NCBI RefSeq assembly: GCF_020858115.1
Contig: NZ_JACYMM010000008.1
Span: forward strand, 315,889 to 374,586
Direction: 5' to 3'
Length of the DNA stretch: 58,698 nt
From: Janthinobacterium sp. FW305-129
GTDB lineage: Bacteria > Pseudomonadota > Gammaproteobacteria > Burkholderiales > Burkholderiaceae_D
The notes beneath the pieces were generated by a model, which saw only the letters and a list, made by a program, of their open reading frames with translations, was not told the origin of the DNA and did not search any database. Both the position numbers and the translations under genes were made by a program. Below are positions 1 to 7,899 of this stretch, one piece after another (the first letter of the stretch is position 1; every line of letters starts with the position of its first letter).

Positions 1-75
1 CGGAATTGGTAGACGCGCATGGTTCAGGTCCATGTGCCTTCGGGTGTAGGGGTTCGAGTCCCTTCGTGGGCACCA
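1..75 (+). tRNA. tRNA-Leu (CAG), 5' end outside window
   Basis: Identical over its whole visible length to the complete tRNA at 158-242, but the first 10 bases of the acceptor stem lie before the window. The anticodon CAG is at 25-27, the long variable arm typical of class II tRNAs is present, and the CCA is encoded (73-75). It decodes CUG leucine codons. Confidence 0.95.
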
Positions 76-157
76 CCAGCAACGAGTTGTTTTCGTTGTA
101 GTCCGCAGTAAAGCAGCACAGTAGTGAGATACAGCAACAAGTAGTAGCAGCATCAGT

Positions 158-242
158 GCCCACGTGGCGGAATTGGTAGACGCGCATGGTTCAGGTCCAT
201 GTGCCTTCGGGTGTAGGGGTTCGAGTCCCTTCGTGGGCACCA
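158..242 (+). tRNA. tRNA-Leu (CAG)
   Basis: Complete class II tRNA. The acceptor stem pairs GCCCACG (158-164) with CGTGGGC (232-238), followed by A and an encoded CCA. The anticodon stem CATGG/CCATG (185-189/197-201 region) encloses loop TTCAGGT with anticodon CAG at 192-194. It is the second of two tandem copies separated by about 80 bp, probably one transcript ending at the terminator 256-293. Confidence 0.97.
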
Positions 243-255
243 TTACCTAATTCGC

Positions 256-293
256 AAAAAAGCCGCAAACTTTCACGAGTTTGCGGCTTTTTT
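256..293 (+). terminator. Rho-independent terminator of the tRNA-Leu pair
   Basis: A-rich tract plus GCCGCAAAC stem (262-270) pairing with GTTTGCGGC (279-287) across an 8-nt loop, followed by a run of T. The A-tract on the left means it may also work for the minus-strand gene qorB, whose stop codon is at 340. Confidence 0.9.
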
Positions 294-339
294 CATTACA
301 GAATGCCGCGCGGTTTCCCCAACCTGCGGCACCCTCCCC

Positions 340-1191
340 TTATTTGCCCAGCGCCGCCTTCACCGCTTCGGCCAGCGCCGTCGTCGGACGGCCTATCAGC
401 GCGCTCAATTGCTTGCCATTGTCTTCCAGGCCGCCCTTGGCCGCGCCCGCATCGGAATCGGCCAGCAGTTCGGCAAAGCCTTCCGGCACGCCCACGCTCA
501 CCAGCGCCGCCTTGAAGTCCGCCTGCGGCATATCCTTGTACACGATCGCCTTGCCCGACTGGCGCGCCACCTCGGCCGCGTACTCGGCCAGAGTAAAGCC
601 GTGGTCGCCAGCCAGTTCATAGATGGCTTGCGGCTGGGCCGCCGTCAGCACGGCAGCGGCGGCCGCCGCGTAATCGGCACGCGCAGCCGACGAGAAACGC
701 CCGTCTTGCGCCGCGCCCAGCACGACGCCATGCTCGAGCACGGGCGCCAGGTGCTCCGTATGGTTTTCCAGATACCAGCCGTTGCGCAGGAAACTGTAGG
801 GCAGGCCGGACGCGCGGATGGCCGCTTCCGTGACGACGTGCTCGGCGGCCAGGCCCAGCGGCGACGTGTCGGCGCGCAAGACGCTGGTATAGGCCAGCAG
901 GGCCACGCCGGCGCGCCTGGCCGCATCGATGACGTTCTGGTGCTGCTGAGCGCGCTGGCCCACTTCGCTGGACGAAATCAGCAAGATTTTCGTTGCGCCC
1001 TCGAATGCCGCGTCGAGGCTGGCGCCGTCGTTGTAATCGGCCTGGCGCACTTGCACGCCCTGGGCGGCCAGACCGGCGGCCTTGGCCGGATTGCGCACGG
1101 CGGCGATGATGCTGGATGCGGGGACGGATTTCAGCAGGCTGGCGATGACGTGCTGGCCCAGATTGCCTGTGGCGCCGGTAATGACGATCAT
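340..1191 (-). CDS. qorB: NAD(P)H:quinone oxidoreductase, QorB-like (SDR/NmrA fold)
   Basis: 283 aa atypical short-chain dehydrogenase. The N-terminal nucleotide-binding loop is GATGNLGQHV (residues 6-15). The segments ISSSEVGQRAQQHQNVI and TSPLGLAAEHV closely match what I remember of E. coli YtfG/QorB, which reduces quinones with NADPH. The length is normal (E. coli about 286 aa). It is transcribed divergently from an HxlR-family regulator, the same arrangement as ytfG/ytfH in E. coli, so it is very probably repressed by that neighbour and induced by quinone or electrophile stress. The substrate is inferred from homology. Confidence 0.88.
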   Translation of the reverse strand: MIVITGATGNLGQHVIASLLKSVPASSIIAAVRNPAKAAGLAAQGVQVRQADYNDGASLDAAFEGATKILLISSSEVGQRAQQHQNVIDAARRAGVALLAYTSVLRADTSPLGLAAEHVVTEAAIRASGLPYSFLRNGWYLENHTEHLAPVLEHGVVLGAAQDGRFSSAARADYAAAAAAVLTAAQPQAIYELAGDHGFTLAEYAAEVARQSGKAIVYKDMPQADFKAALVSVGVPEGFAELLADSDAGAAKGGLEDNGKQLSALIGRPTTALAEAVKAALGK

Positions 1192-1237
1192 GATTTCTCC
1201 TTGGTACGTGGGTGGTAAAACCCTATAATAGGGCTAT

Positions 1238-1256
1238 TACTTACTTATTGTAAGTA
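1238..1256. promoter_or_regulatory. Palindromic operator between qorB and the HxlR gene
   Basis: Perfect inverted repeat TACTTAC-N5-GTAAGTA. It contains TACT-N7-AGTA (1242-1256), the spacing I recall for operators of the HxlR-family quinone sensor YodB. It sits in the short divergent intergenic region, 47 bp from the qorB start and 48 bp from the regulator start, so one site could control both genes. Confidence 0.65.
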
Positions 1257-1303
1257 CGTACCTTTTGGTAAGTGTAAATTAAATTTTTTTCAGGCCAACT
1301 ATC

Positions 1304-1732
1304 ATGCCCACAGACACTCCCGGCGCCGGCCTGCGCGCCGCCCTCGCCCGCCAGAACCAGGGCGCGCACCTGCTGGCGGCGGCCTGCCCGTCGCGCGCCG
1401 TGCTCAGCCATCTCACCAGCCGCTGGGCCGTGCTGGTGCTGGTAGTGCTGCTGAGCGGTACGCGGCGCTTCAGCGAGCTGCGCCGCGAAGTGGGCGGCGT
1501 CAGCGAAAAAATGCTGGCGCAAACCCTGGAAGCGCTGGCGGGCGACGGTTTCGTGCTGCGCCAGGCGTATCTGGTGATCCCGCCCAAGGTGGAATACAGC
1601 CTCACGCCGCTGGGACGCGAGGGGGCCGAACGCCTGGCCGTGCTGGTCGACTGGATAGAGGATAATTATCCACGCATCGAACAGGCGCGCGCCGGCGTGG
1701 AAGCGGCACCGGCAGCGCAAAATGCGGCTTGA
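1304..1732 (+). CDS. HxlR-family transcriptional regulator (QorR/YodB type)
   Basis: 142 aa winged-helix DNA-binding protein of the HxlR family. The signature core GTRRFSELRREVGGVSEKML (about residues 52-71) is followed by the wing segment VEYSLTPLG. Family members act as dimers, and several (YodB, QorR) sense quinones or oxidants through an N-terminal cysteine. This protein has a single cysteine, C28, just before the first winged-helix segment. Divergence from qorB and the palindrome between them suggest it represses qorB and probably itself. The ligand is inferred, not shown. Confidence 0.88.
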   Translation: MPTDTPGAGLRAALARQNQGAHLLAAACPSRAVLSHLTSRWAVLVLVVLLSGTRRFSELRREVGGVSEKMLAQTLEALAGDGFVLRQAYLVIPPKVEYSLTPLGREGAERLAVLVDWIEDNYPRIEQARAGVEAAPAAQNAA

Positions 1733-1823
1733 ACGGATTGCTTTTGATCATCAAGAATTATCGTTTACTCCTTCTTGCCTTGATGTAATACTAGGCCCAT
1801 GAAACGCGTAAGGGCGCGACACC

Positions 1824-4085
1824 ATGAATCAGCTGATATCTTCCATCACCGACCGGGCCAATGTGCTACTGGTCAGCAATTCGCCGAACGAAGTGCGCGA
1901 ACTGCTGTATGTGCTGGACCGGCATAACCTGGGCACGGGACTGGCGGGCGATATCGACGAAGGCGTGGAACTGGCAGCCGGCGGCACGGACCTGATCCTG
2001 CTCGACGCGGCCCTGGCGGGCACGAATATCGGCGCCACCTGCATGCGCCTGCGCAATGCGGGCGGACGCCACAGCGTGCCGCTGCTGCTGATGTCGGCCA
2101 CCCCCAGCGCCGAGGAGCAGGGGCGCAGCGTGGGTGCCGGCGCGTCCGACTACATCAAGATGCCCTTCAATGCGCGCGACGTGGCGGAAAAAATCCTCAT
2201 GGAACTGGCGCTGCACAAGGCCGAGGCGCCCGCCGTCCGTCCCTTCGCCACGCCCGCCACGCCGCCGCGCCCCGTGCATCCGCAAACGCTGGAAGTCAAT
2301 TACCACTCGATCCTGGCCGGTTCGCCCGACGCCGTGCTGCTGTTCGATATCGACAACAAGCTGCTGATCGACGCCAACCACCTGGCCGAAGACCTGTTCG
2401 GCATGCCGCTGGCCGAGCTGTTGCAAGGCGGCATGGAGCCGCTGTTTCCCCAGCATCAGGGCGATGGCCGCGCCTCGCCGCAATTGCTGGAAGAAAAGAT
2501 CCAGGATACCCTGCAAGGCAAGATCGTCGTCTTCCGCGCCAGCTGCTGCCACCGCGACAGCCACCCGATCGCCTGCGAAATCCGCCTGATGCGATTGTCC
2601 GTGCCGGGCCGCCAGCTCGTGCATGCGCGCATCATCGACTTGACCGAGCGCAACCTCGCCGAAGCGATGCGCTCGGGCCAGAGCGCCCTGCTGGAAATGG
2701 TCGCCAAGGGTGCGCCCCTGGTCCCTACGCTGAACCAGCTGCTGCTGCTGATCGAGGGCCAGTCGCGCGGCGTGGTCTGCTCCATCATGCTGCTCGACGA
2801 CGACGGCGTCCACATGCACAGCACGGCCGGCCCCAGCCTGCCGCCCGAGTACATGGCCCTGCTCGAAGGCGTCGCCATCGGCCCCGGCGTGGGTTCTTGC
2901 GGCACCGCCATGTTCCTGCGCGAACCGGTGGTGGTCAGCGACATCATGCACGACCCGCTGTGGGCGCCCTACCGCGAGCTGGCCGCGCCGTTCGGCTTGC
3001 GCGCCTGCTGGTCGCGCCCCATCTTCGGACAGGATGGCGCCGTGCTCGGTTCCTTTGCCATGTACTACCGCGAAGTGCGCCAGCCCGATGCGCGCGAAGA
3101 GGAGCTGATCGACACGGCCACCGACCTGGCCGGCATCGCGATTGGCCGCATGCGCCACGAACGCGAGCTGCAGCGCCACCGCGCCCACCTGGAAGAGCTG
3201 GTGGTCGAACGCACGGCGGCCCTGACGCAAGCCAAGGAACACTCGGAGCAGGCGAACCGCGAATTGGCCGCCGCACTGGAAAACCTGTCCATCACGCAAG
3301 AAGAACTGGTACGCCGCGACAAGCTGGCCGCGCTCGGCGCACTGGTGGCCGGCATCGCGCATGAACTCAATACGCCGATCGGCAATGGCCTGGTGGTGGC
3401 CACCACGATGGCCGAACGCACGCGCGAAATCCAGGCCAGCTTCCTCGATGGCTTGCGCCGCTCGGAACTGGGCGCCTACCTGACCCAGGCCAGCGAGGCG
3501 GACGCCATCATGCTGCGCAACCTGCAGCGCGCCGCCGACCTGGTGTCGAGCTTCAAGCAGATCGCCGTCGACCGCGCCAGCTCGCAGCGCCGCCACTTCT
3601 TGCTGCGCCAGTTCGTGGCCGAGCTGATGCTGCCCCTGTCCACGCCGCTCAAGGCCGCCGGCCTGAGCCTGACGCAGGACGTGCCGGACGGCCTGGCCAT
3701 GGACAGCTATCCCGGCCCGCTGGGCCAGGTGCTCAGCAACCTGCTGGAAAACTGCCTGCGCCACGCCTTCGAGGGCCGCAGCGGCGGCACCATCGCCATT
3801 ACCGCGCGCGGCAGCGACGACGGGCAGACGATCACCCTGTCCATCGCCGACACGGGCGTGGGCATCGCCGCCGACGACCTCGTGCACGTTTATGACCCCT
3901 TCTTCACGACCAAGCTCGGTTCCGGCGGCTCGGGCCTGGGCTTGCACGTGGCACACAACATCGTCACGGGCGTGCTGGGCGGCCATATCGACGCCACCAG
4001 CAGCACCGGGGACGCCAGCGGCACCAGCGGCACCACCTTCACCCTGCAACTGCCCGCCGCGGCGCCGCAATCGCCCGCCCCCTGA
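1824..4085 (+). CDS. Orphan hybrid sensor histidine kinase (REC-PAS-GAF-HisKA-HATPase)
   Basis: 753 aa with no transmembrane segment, so probably cytoplasmic. Domain order: N-terminal receiver-like domain (about 12-125), PAS (about 155-270), GAF (about 300-440), a coiled-coil linker, a dimerisation/phosphoacceptor helix with H513 in IAHELNTPIGNG, and a HATPase domain with N-box LLENCLRHAF, ADTGVGI and GGSGLGLHVA. The receiver keeps a candidate phospho-Asp (D61 in LLLDAA) and the conserved Lys (K112 in YIKMPF). The acidic pair that normally binds Mg2+ is replaced by S18-N19 (LLVSNSP), so it may be a pseudo-receiver. No response regulator gene is adjacent, so its target is unknown. Confidence 0.85.
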   Translation: MNQLISSITDRANVLLVSNSPNEVRELLYVLDRHNLGTGLAGDIDEGVELAAGGTDLILLDAALAGTNIGATCMRLRNAGGRHSVPLLLMSATPSAEEQGRSVGAGASDYIKMPFNARDVAEKILMELALHKAEAPAVRPFATPATPPRPVHPQTLEVNYHSILAGSPDAVLLFDIDNKLLIDANHLAEDLFGMPLAELLQGGMEPLFPQHQGDGRASPQLLEEKIQDTLQGKIVVFRASCCHRDSHPIACEIRLMRLSVPGRQLVHARIIDLTERNLAEAMRSGQSALLEMVAKGAPLVPTLNQLLLLIEGQSRGVVCSIMLLDDDGVHMHSTAGPSLPPEYMALLEGVAIGPGVGSCGTAMFLREPVVVSDIMHDPLWAPYRELAAPFGLRACWSRPIFGQDGAVLGSFAMYYREVRQPDAREEELIDTATDLAGIAIGRMRHERELQRHRAHLEELVVERTAALTQAKEHSEQANRELAAALENLSITQEELVRRDKLAALGALVAGIAHELNTPIGNGLVVATTMAERTREIQASFLDGLRRSELGAYLTQASEADAIMLRNLQRAADLVSSFKQIAVDRASSQRRHFLLRQFVAELMLPLSTPLKAAGLSLTQDVPDGLAMDSYPGPLGQVLSNLLENCLRHAFEGRSGGTIAITARGSDDGQTITLSIADTGVGIAADDLVHVYDPFFTTKLGSGGSGLGLHVAHNIVTGVLGGHIDATSSTGDASGTSGTTFTLQLPAAAPQSPAP

Positions 4086-4132
4086 ACGGCCGGCGCGCTA
4101 CAATGCCGGCAAGCTTTTCTTTCGGAGCAACT

Positions 4133-4327
4133 ATGAAATACCTGATTGCCACGGCCCTGCTGGCTGCCTGCGCATACGCCTCGGCCGGACCGGCGCCCTG
4201 GTACCAATGGCGCAGCAAGATCGACGGGACCCTGGCGTGCGCCCAGTCCACCCTGGGATTTGGCTGGGAACTGGCCTCGGGACCGTACAAAGATAGCCGT
4301 TGCGAAAAACCGGCGCTTGTTAAATAA
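4133..4327 (+). CDS. Small exported protein of unknown function
   Basis: 64 aa starting MKYLIATALLAACAYASAG, a clear Sec signal peptide with a probable cut after about residue 18. The mature part of about 45 aa is rich in Trp/Gly and has two cysteines (LACAQ and SRCEKP) that could form one disulfide in the periplasm. I chose ATG 4133 because GGAG (4124-4127) lies just upstream; the in-frame ATG at 4103 would bury the signal peptide. A -10-like TACAAT is at 4099-4104. No family recognised. Confidence 0.7.
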   Translation: MKYLIATALLAACAYASAGPAPWYQWRSKIDGTLACAQSTLGFGWELASGPYKDSRCEKPALVK

Positions 4328-4434
4328 TGGGGCCATGACCACACGGGGCACCGGCTTGAGATCAAGCGATGGCATTGCGGCGTCGAAAGAGTATGGAACG
4401 ATAAGAACGTATCTATTCAAACCGAGGAGACCAC

Positions 4435-5046
4435 ATGTTTACGAATCCCGAACAATTCGCATCGGCCACCAAGGCCCTGTTTGAATTCCAGCTGATGACC
4501 TTCAACACCCTCACCTCCAAGGCCGTGCAAGGCGTGGAGCAGGTGCTGGCCTTGAACATGGCCACCGCCAGGTCCGGCATCGAGGATGGCCTTGCCGCCG
4601 GCAAGGAAATCAGCCAGGCAAAGGATCCGAAGGCCGCCATGGCTGCCGCCGCTGCCCAGCTGCAACCGGGCGTGGCAGGCGCAAAAGCATATAAACAGCA
4701 ACTCGACGACATCATCAAGGAAATCCACACGGAATTCACCACAGCCGCCGAAGCCCACGTGGCCGAAGCGAAAAGCAATCTGAGCGCCCTGATCTACGAC
4801 GTCACGAAAAACGTGCCGCCCGGCTCGGAAAACGCCGTCGCCATCGTCAAGGCCGCCATCGACAACGCCTTCCTCGGCTACGAACAAGTGACCAAGGCCA
4901 CGAAACAGGCCGTGAAGACCGTGGAAGAGCAGATCGCCAAGGCCAGCGCGCAAGTGGCGCAGGCTTCGGAAAAAGCCACGGCCGGTGCCACCGCCGCGGC
5001 TGAAAAGGCGGCCCCTGCCGCCAAGCCGAAAGCGGCTAAAAAGTAA
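4435..5046 (+). CDS. Phasin family protein (PHA granule-associated)
   Basis: 203 aa amphipathic helical protein of the phasin family (PhaP type). The N-terminal signature is MFTNPEQFASATKALFEFQL, with an Ala/Lys-rich low-complexity tail (roughly 165-203) ending in repeated KA/AAEKAA units. Phasins coat polyhydroxyalkanoate granules and control their size and number. The start is supported by GAGGAG (about 4423-4428). The gene stands alone, followed by a palindrome and a terminator. The pha synthesis genes are not in this window. Confidence 0.9.
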   Translation: MFTNPEQFASATKALFEFQLMTFNTLTSKAVQGVEQVLALNMATARSGIEDGLAAGKEISQAKDPKAAMAAAAAQLQPGVAGAKAYKQQLDDIIKEIHTEFTTAAEAHVAEAKSNLSALIYDVTKNVPPGSENAVAIVKAAIDNAFLGYEQVTKATKQAVKTVEEQIAKASAQVAQASEKATAGATAAAEKAAPAAKPKAAKK

Positions 5047-5071
5047 CAAGCCCCAGGAGCAGATACCGGTG

Positions 5072-5091
5072 TCGTACCCTGCAGGGTACGA
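5072..5091. repeat. Gene-end palindrome, copy 1
   Basis: Perfect 20-bp palindrome TCGTACCCTGCAGGGTACGA directly upstream of the phasin terminator. A related element with the same layout (ACCCTG/AGGGT core, then an AGCCTTT- or GGCCTTT-like tail) is at 30792-30818. Confidence 0.75.
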
Positions 5092-5092
5092 T

Positions 5093-5112
5093 CCCGGCCT
5101 TTGCCGGGTTTT
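5093..5112 (+). terminator. Rho-independent terminator after the phasin gene
   Basis: Stem CCCGGC (5093-5098) / GCCGGG (5103-5108) with a 4-nt loop, followed by TTTT. It overlaps the stop codon of the convergent regulator gene at 5111. Confidence 0.8.
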
Positions 5113-5734
5113 ACCCCACCGGCACGATCCGGTACACGCAGCGCCTCCCTCCCTCCAGCAAATACTCGCTGCGCTCCACCGTGCAATCGTCCCCCAATAC
5201 CCGCTGAAAGATGGCCAGCTCGGAGCGGCAGAAATTCTGGCATGCCGTGGCTGCCGCGCAAATCGGGCAATGGTTTTCCACCAGCAAGACGCTGCCATCG
5301 TCCTGCGGCACCGCGTGGGCCATGTAGCCCTCGCCATCGCGCGCGCGCGCCAGGCTGTCCACCCGTTGCGCCAGCGCAAGCTGCGGGTCGATGAGCTTGC
5401 CATAAGCGGCTTCGCTGCTGCGCTCGCGCGCGCCGATCAGTTTATCCAGGCCTTCCTCGCCGAACAGGGTTTTCACTTGCGCGATCAATTCCAGGGTCAG
5501 GCCGGCATGGCGGTCGGGATAGCGCGCGTGGCCGGCCGGTGTCAGTTGCCAGCGCCGCGACGGGCGCCCCACCTTGTCGGCCACGTCCTCGAAGTCCACC
5601 AGGCCACGCTCTAGCGCCGCTTCCAGCTGGCGCCGCGCACCCATGGAGGTGATATCGAGCAAGGCCGCCAGTTGCTGCGCCGTCTGCGGCCCGCGCATCT
5701 TCAGCAGGAACAGGGTCTGTTCGGCAGTGTTCAT
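5111..5734 (-). CDS. SufR-like winged-helix regulator with a four-cysteine cluster
   Basis: 207 aa. The N-terminal ArsR/DeoR-like winged helix (about 1-70, with TAQQLAALLDITSMGARRQL as recognition region and GRPSRRWQLT as wing) is followed by an effector domain. That domain holds C156-x2-C159-x5-C165-x3-C169 (NHCPICAAATACQNFC), as in SufR-type regulators that bind an iron-sulfur cluster. The start overlaps the stop of the upstream MFS gene by 4 nt (ATGA), so the two form one operon and it probably regulates the transporter. Cluster binding and target are inferred. Further cysteines at about 184 and 199 are outside the motif. Confidence 0.78.
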   Translation of the reverse strand: MNTAEQTLFLLKMRGPQTAQQLAALLDITSMGARRQLEAALERGLVDFEDVADKVGRPSRRWQLTPAGHARYPDRHAGLTLELIAQVKTLFGEEGLDKLIGARERSSEAAYGKLIDPQLALAQRVDSLARARDGEGYMAHAVPQDDGSVLLVENHCPICAAATACQNFCRSELAIFQRVLGDDCTVERSEYLLEGGRRCVYRIVPVG

Positions 5735-6948
5735 GCCACCGCCTTGGCGTCAACCTCGCCGGCCAGCTGGCGGCGCCAGGCCGCCATGCGCCACGCGGCC
5801 CAGGCGGCGGACAAGGCGCCCGCGACGAGGATCAGCCGCGTGTCGATCAGGGTCAGCACGGAGCCGCTGAGGGCGACGATGATGTTGGCGATGCAAAAGG
5901 TGGTGGCCAGCAAGCCCATCACGGCGCCCTGTCCGTGCGCACTGAAGCGCTCGGCGCACCAGCCCTGTATGACCGTGTTGTACAGCGCATTCGGAATGCC
6001 GAACAGCACGATGGCGGCGATACCCACCCAGATATTGCCCAGCGCCAAAATCCCCACGGCCAGCGCCACGCCGCACGCATACCAGCTGGCGCGCAGCAGC
6101 GGCGCATGGCGGCTGGGACCGCCCGCCAGCAGCGACGTAATCGTCATCGTGCCGCACAGGCCCACGTTTACCCAGGCAATTTCCTGCGCATGGTAATTGG
6201 CCGTCTCGACCAGCCACAGCGGATAGAACTCATAAAAACTGGCCACACCGCAGGTGAGCGCCAGCTGCACGATGAACAGGGTGCGCAACTCCTCATGGCG
6301 CAGCAGGTTCAGCGAATGGCGGTCGCGCGCCACCTGCCACCACGACGTCGTCAACAGCGATGGCGTTTCGCGCGGCAAGCCGACGGCCACCAGCACGGCG
6401 ACGAGCATCAGCGCGGCGGCGGCGATCCAGAACGGCACCGTCACGCCCCAGCCCAGGGTCGCGCCCGCCAAGATCGGCCCCACCAGCCAGCCCAGGTAAA
6501 ACGCGCCGTTCAGCCACGACATGGCGCGCAGGCGCAACGGCCCCGTCAGCTGGTCGGCCAGCATGGCGCGCGCCACGGCGCCATTGCCTTCAAGCAAACC
6601 GGTGATGAAACGGGCGACGATGAACAGGGGGTAGGACTGGATCACCAGCGCCCAGGCTGTGATCGCGTGGCCGATGGCGGCGCCCACGGCCGTGCGCATC
6701 AGCAAGGGACGGCGGCCGTAGCGGTCGGACAAGGGCCCCAGCAGGGCCGAGCCGATCAGCAAGCCCAGCGGGTTGATGGTCAGCGCCAGGCCGAACAGCA
6801 ATTTCGACGGCAAGCCGAGGAAATTGTTGAAGGCATTCGGCGCTTCGGCCGCGAACAGGGGCGGCAGGATCGGGTAGGGCAGCGAGGCGCCGATGGTCGA
6901 CAGCAGCGCCAGCAGGCAGGCGGCGGAAATCAGGATGATGTTTTTCAT
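5731..6948 (-). CDS. MFS transporter, DHA1 drug/tetracycline-efflux type
   Basis: 405 aa inner-membrane protein with about 12 hydrophobic segments. Major facilitator motif A, GPLSDRYGRRPLL, lies between TM2 and TM3, and GLLEGNGAVARAMLAD follows in TM4-5. The overall pattern resembles TetA-like proton/drug antiporters. I chose ATG 6948 (MKNIILISAACLL) because it puts the start just before TM1; the open frame extends upstream to 7035 without a better ribosome site. It is the first gene of a two-gene operon with the SufR-like regulator. The substrate cannot be told from sequence. Confidence 0.85.
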   Translation of the reverse strand: MKNIILISAACLLALLSTIGASLPYPILPPLFAAEAPNAFNNFLGLPSKLLFGLALTINPLGLLIGSALLGPLSDRYGRRPLLMRTAVGAAIGHAITAWALVIQSYPLFIVARFITGLLEGNGAVARAMLADQLTGPLRLRAMSWLNGAFYLGWLVGPILAGATLGWGVTVPFWIAAAALMLVAVLVAVGLPRETPSLLTTSWWQVARDRHSLNLLRHEELRTLFIVQLALTCGVASFYEFYPLWLVETANYHAQEIAWVNVGLCGTMTITSLLAGGPSRHAPLLRASWYACGVALAVGILALGNIWVGIAAIVLFGIPNALYNTVIQGWCAERFSAHGQGAVMGLLATTFCIANIIVALSGSVLTLIDTRLILVAGALSAAWAAWRMAAWRRQLAGEVDAKAVA

Positions 6949-6999
6949 GCGGACTCGATCAATAGTGTCTGGCAAGGCTACGTGGTCATGCTGCATAAG

Positions 7000-7015
7000 T
7001 AAACAAAAAAGTTTA
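7000..7015. promoter_or_regulatory. Inverted repeat upstream of the MFS-regulator operon
   Basis: TAAAC-N6-GTTTA (7000-7004 / 7011-7015), about 50 bp upstream of the MFS start. The AAAC-N6-GTTT core has the same spacing as the CAAC-N6-GTTG site described for SufR. It is a plausible operator for the SufR-like protein, but AT-rich chance dyads are common. Confidence 0.35.
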
Positions 7016-7100
7016 TTAATGCTGGGCATTGTCACAATGAAACGTGCAAGCCATCGCCTCGGCTATCATTGCCCCATGAATCTTATTTAACAGGGCAAAC

Positions 7101-7805
7101 ATGACACTGTCAGAAATTGAACAGCAACACGGCTTCACCTATCCCCCGCTGTACCGGCAACTCGAGCGCGACGGCATGCTGGCCGTGGGCGAATATGGCC
7201 CCGACTGGTACAAGCTGATGTTTCCTACCTTAAAGGATAAACCCACCCTGCTGCTGCATGCCGACGATTTCGAATTGCTCAATATCAAGGCTGTTGCCGA
7301 AGCAGCGGCAACCTTGCTTGACGGGGACGATTACCGGCAGATCGACCCCGCCTTCCGCTTCATCCCGTTCGCGCAAACGGGCGCGGGCGACCATTACTGC
7401 TTTTTCGCGTCAGGCGAACAGGACGGCGAGCTGCCCATCGTGCTGCTGTGGCATGACGAGAATGAAGCCCAGTACCTGGCGAAAAACCTGCAGGATTTCC
7501 TGTTTCACATGTTATTAAACAGCATGGCCGACCAGGATACCTACAACGACGTCAGCGACGAGGAATTCAGGGAACAGCTGGAAAAAACCCTGCTCACCCA
7601 TGCGCGCTACCTGACGGCGCGCCAAGCCGACGTGCTGCAAACCTTGCTGGCCAGGAACATCATCGATTACGACGTGCTGCTGCCGAAAGGACGCAAGGAA
7701 GCGCACCGGGGCTTGCTGACCGATATCGAACTGGCCAGCCTGCGCGCGGAATGCATTCCCTACGAAAAGTTCGACAGCTGTTTTGCCTACAGCGCGGCTG
7801 GCTGA
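7101..7805 (+). CDS. SMI1/KNR4 (SUKH) family protein
   Basis: 234 aa soluble acidic protein. The N-terminus (MTLSEIEQQHGFTYPPLYRQ, then YGPDWYKLMF) and segments such as LLWHDENEAQYLAKNLQDFL fit the SMI1/KNR4 or SUKH superfamily. Many members are immunity proteins for polymorphic toxins; others have housekeeping roles. CAGGG just upstream of ATG 7101 supports the start. No toxin gene is next to it: the neighbours are the MFS operon (divergent) and the FAN1 operon (94 bp downstream). Its role is therefore open. Confidence 0.65.
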   Translation: MTLSEIEQQHGFTYPPLYRQLERDGMLAVGEYGPDWYKLMFPTLKDKPTLLLHADDFELLNIKAVAEAAATLLDGDDYRQIDPAFRFIPFAQTGAGDHYCFFASGEQDGELPIVLLWHDENEAQYLAKNLQDFLFHMLLNSMADQDTYNDVSDEEFREQLEKTLLTHARYLTARQADVLQTLLARNIIDYDVLLPKGRKEAHRGLLTDIELASLRAECIPYEKFDSCFAYSAAG

Positions 7806-7842
7806 ACATAAATCGCTGGGCAAGCGGCCGATGAAGGTTTAA

Positions 7843-7860
7843 ACTGTATATAAACACAGT
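7843..7860. promoter_or_regulatory. LexA (SOS) box upstream of the FAN1 operon
   Basis: ACTGT-ATATAAAC-ACAGT. The core CTGT-N8-ACAG (7844-7859) matches the proteobacterial LexA consensus exactly, with an AT-rich centre. It lies 40 bp upstream of the FAN1 start codon, the usual place for a LexA operator. This predicts damage-inducible expression of the FAN1-helicase pair. Confidence 0.75.
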
Positions 7861-7899
7861 AAAACCGATCACCTTGCATCTTGCCCTATTGCCATCCCC

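Noticed and set aside
1..300. Tandem tRNA-Leu genes as an integration site for a genomic island
   Set aside because: No integrase gene and no partial tRNA repeat were found downstream; the tandem copies are full tRNAs.
7101..7805. Toxin-immunity locus around the SUKH gene
   Set aside because: No polymorphic toxin, Rhs/CdiA fragment or secretion gene is adjacent.
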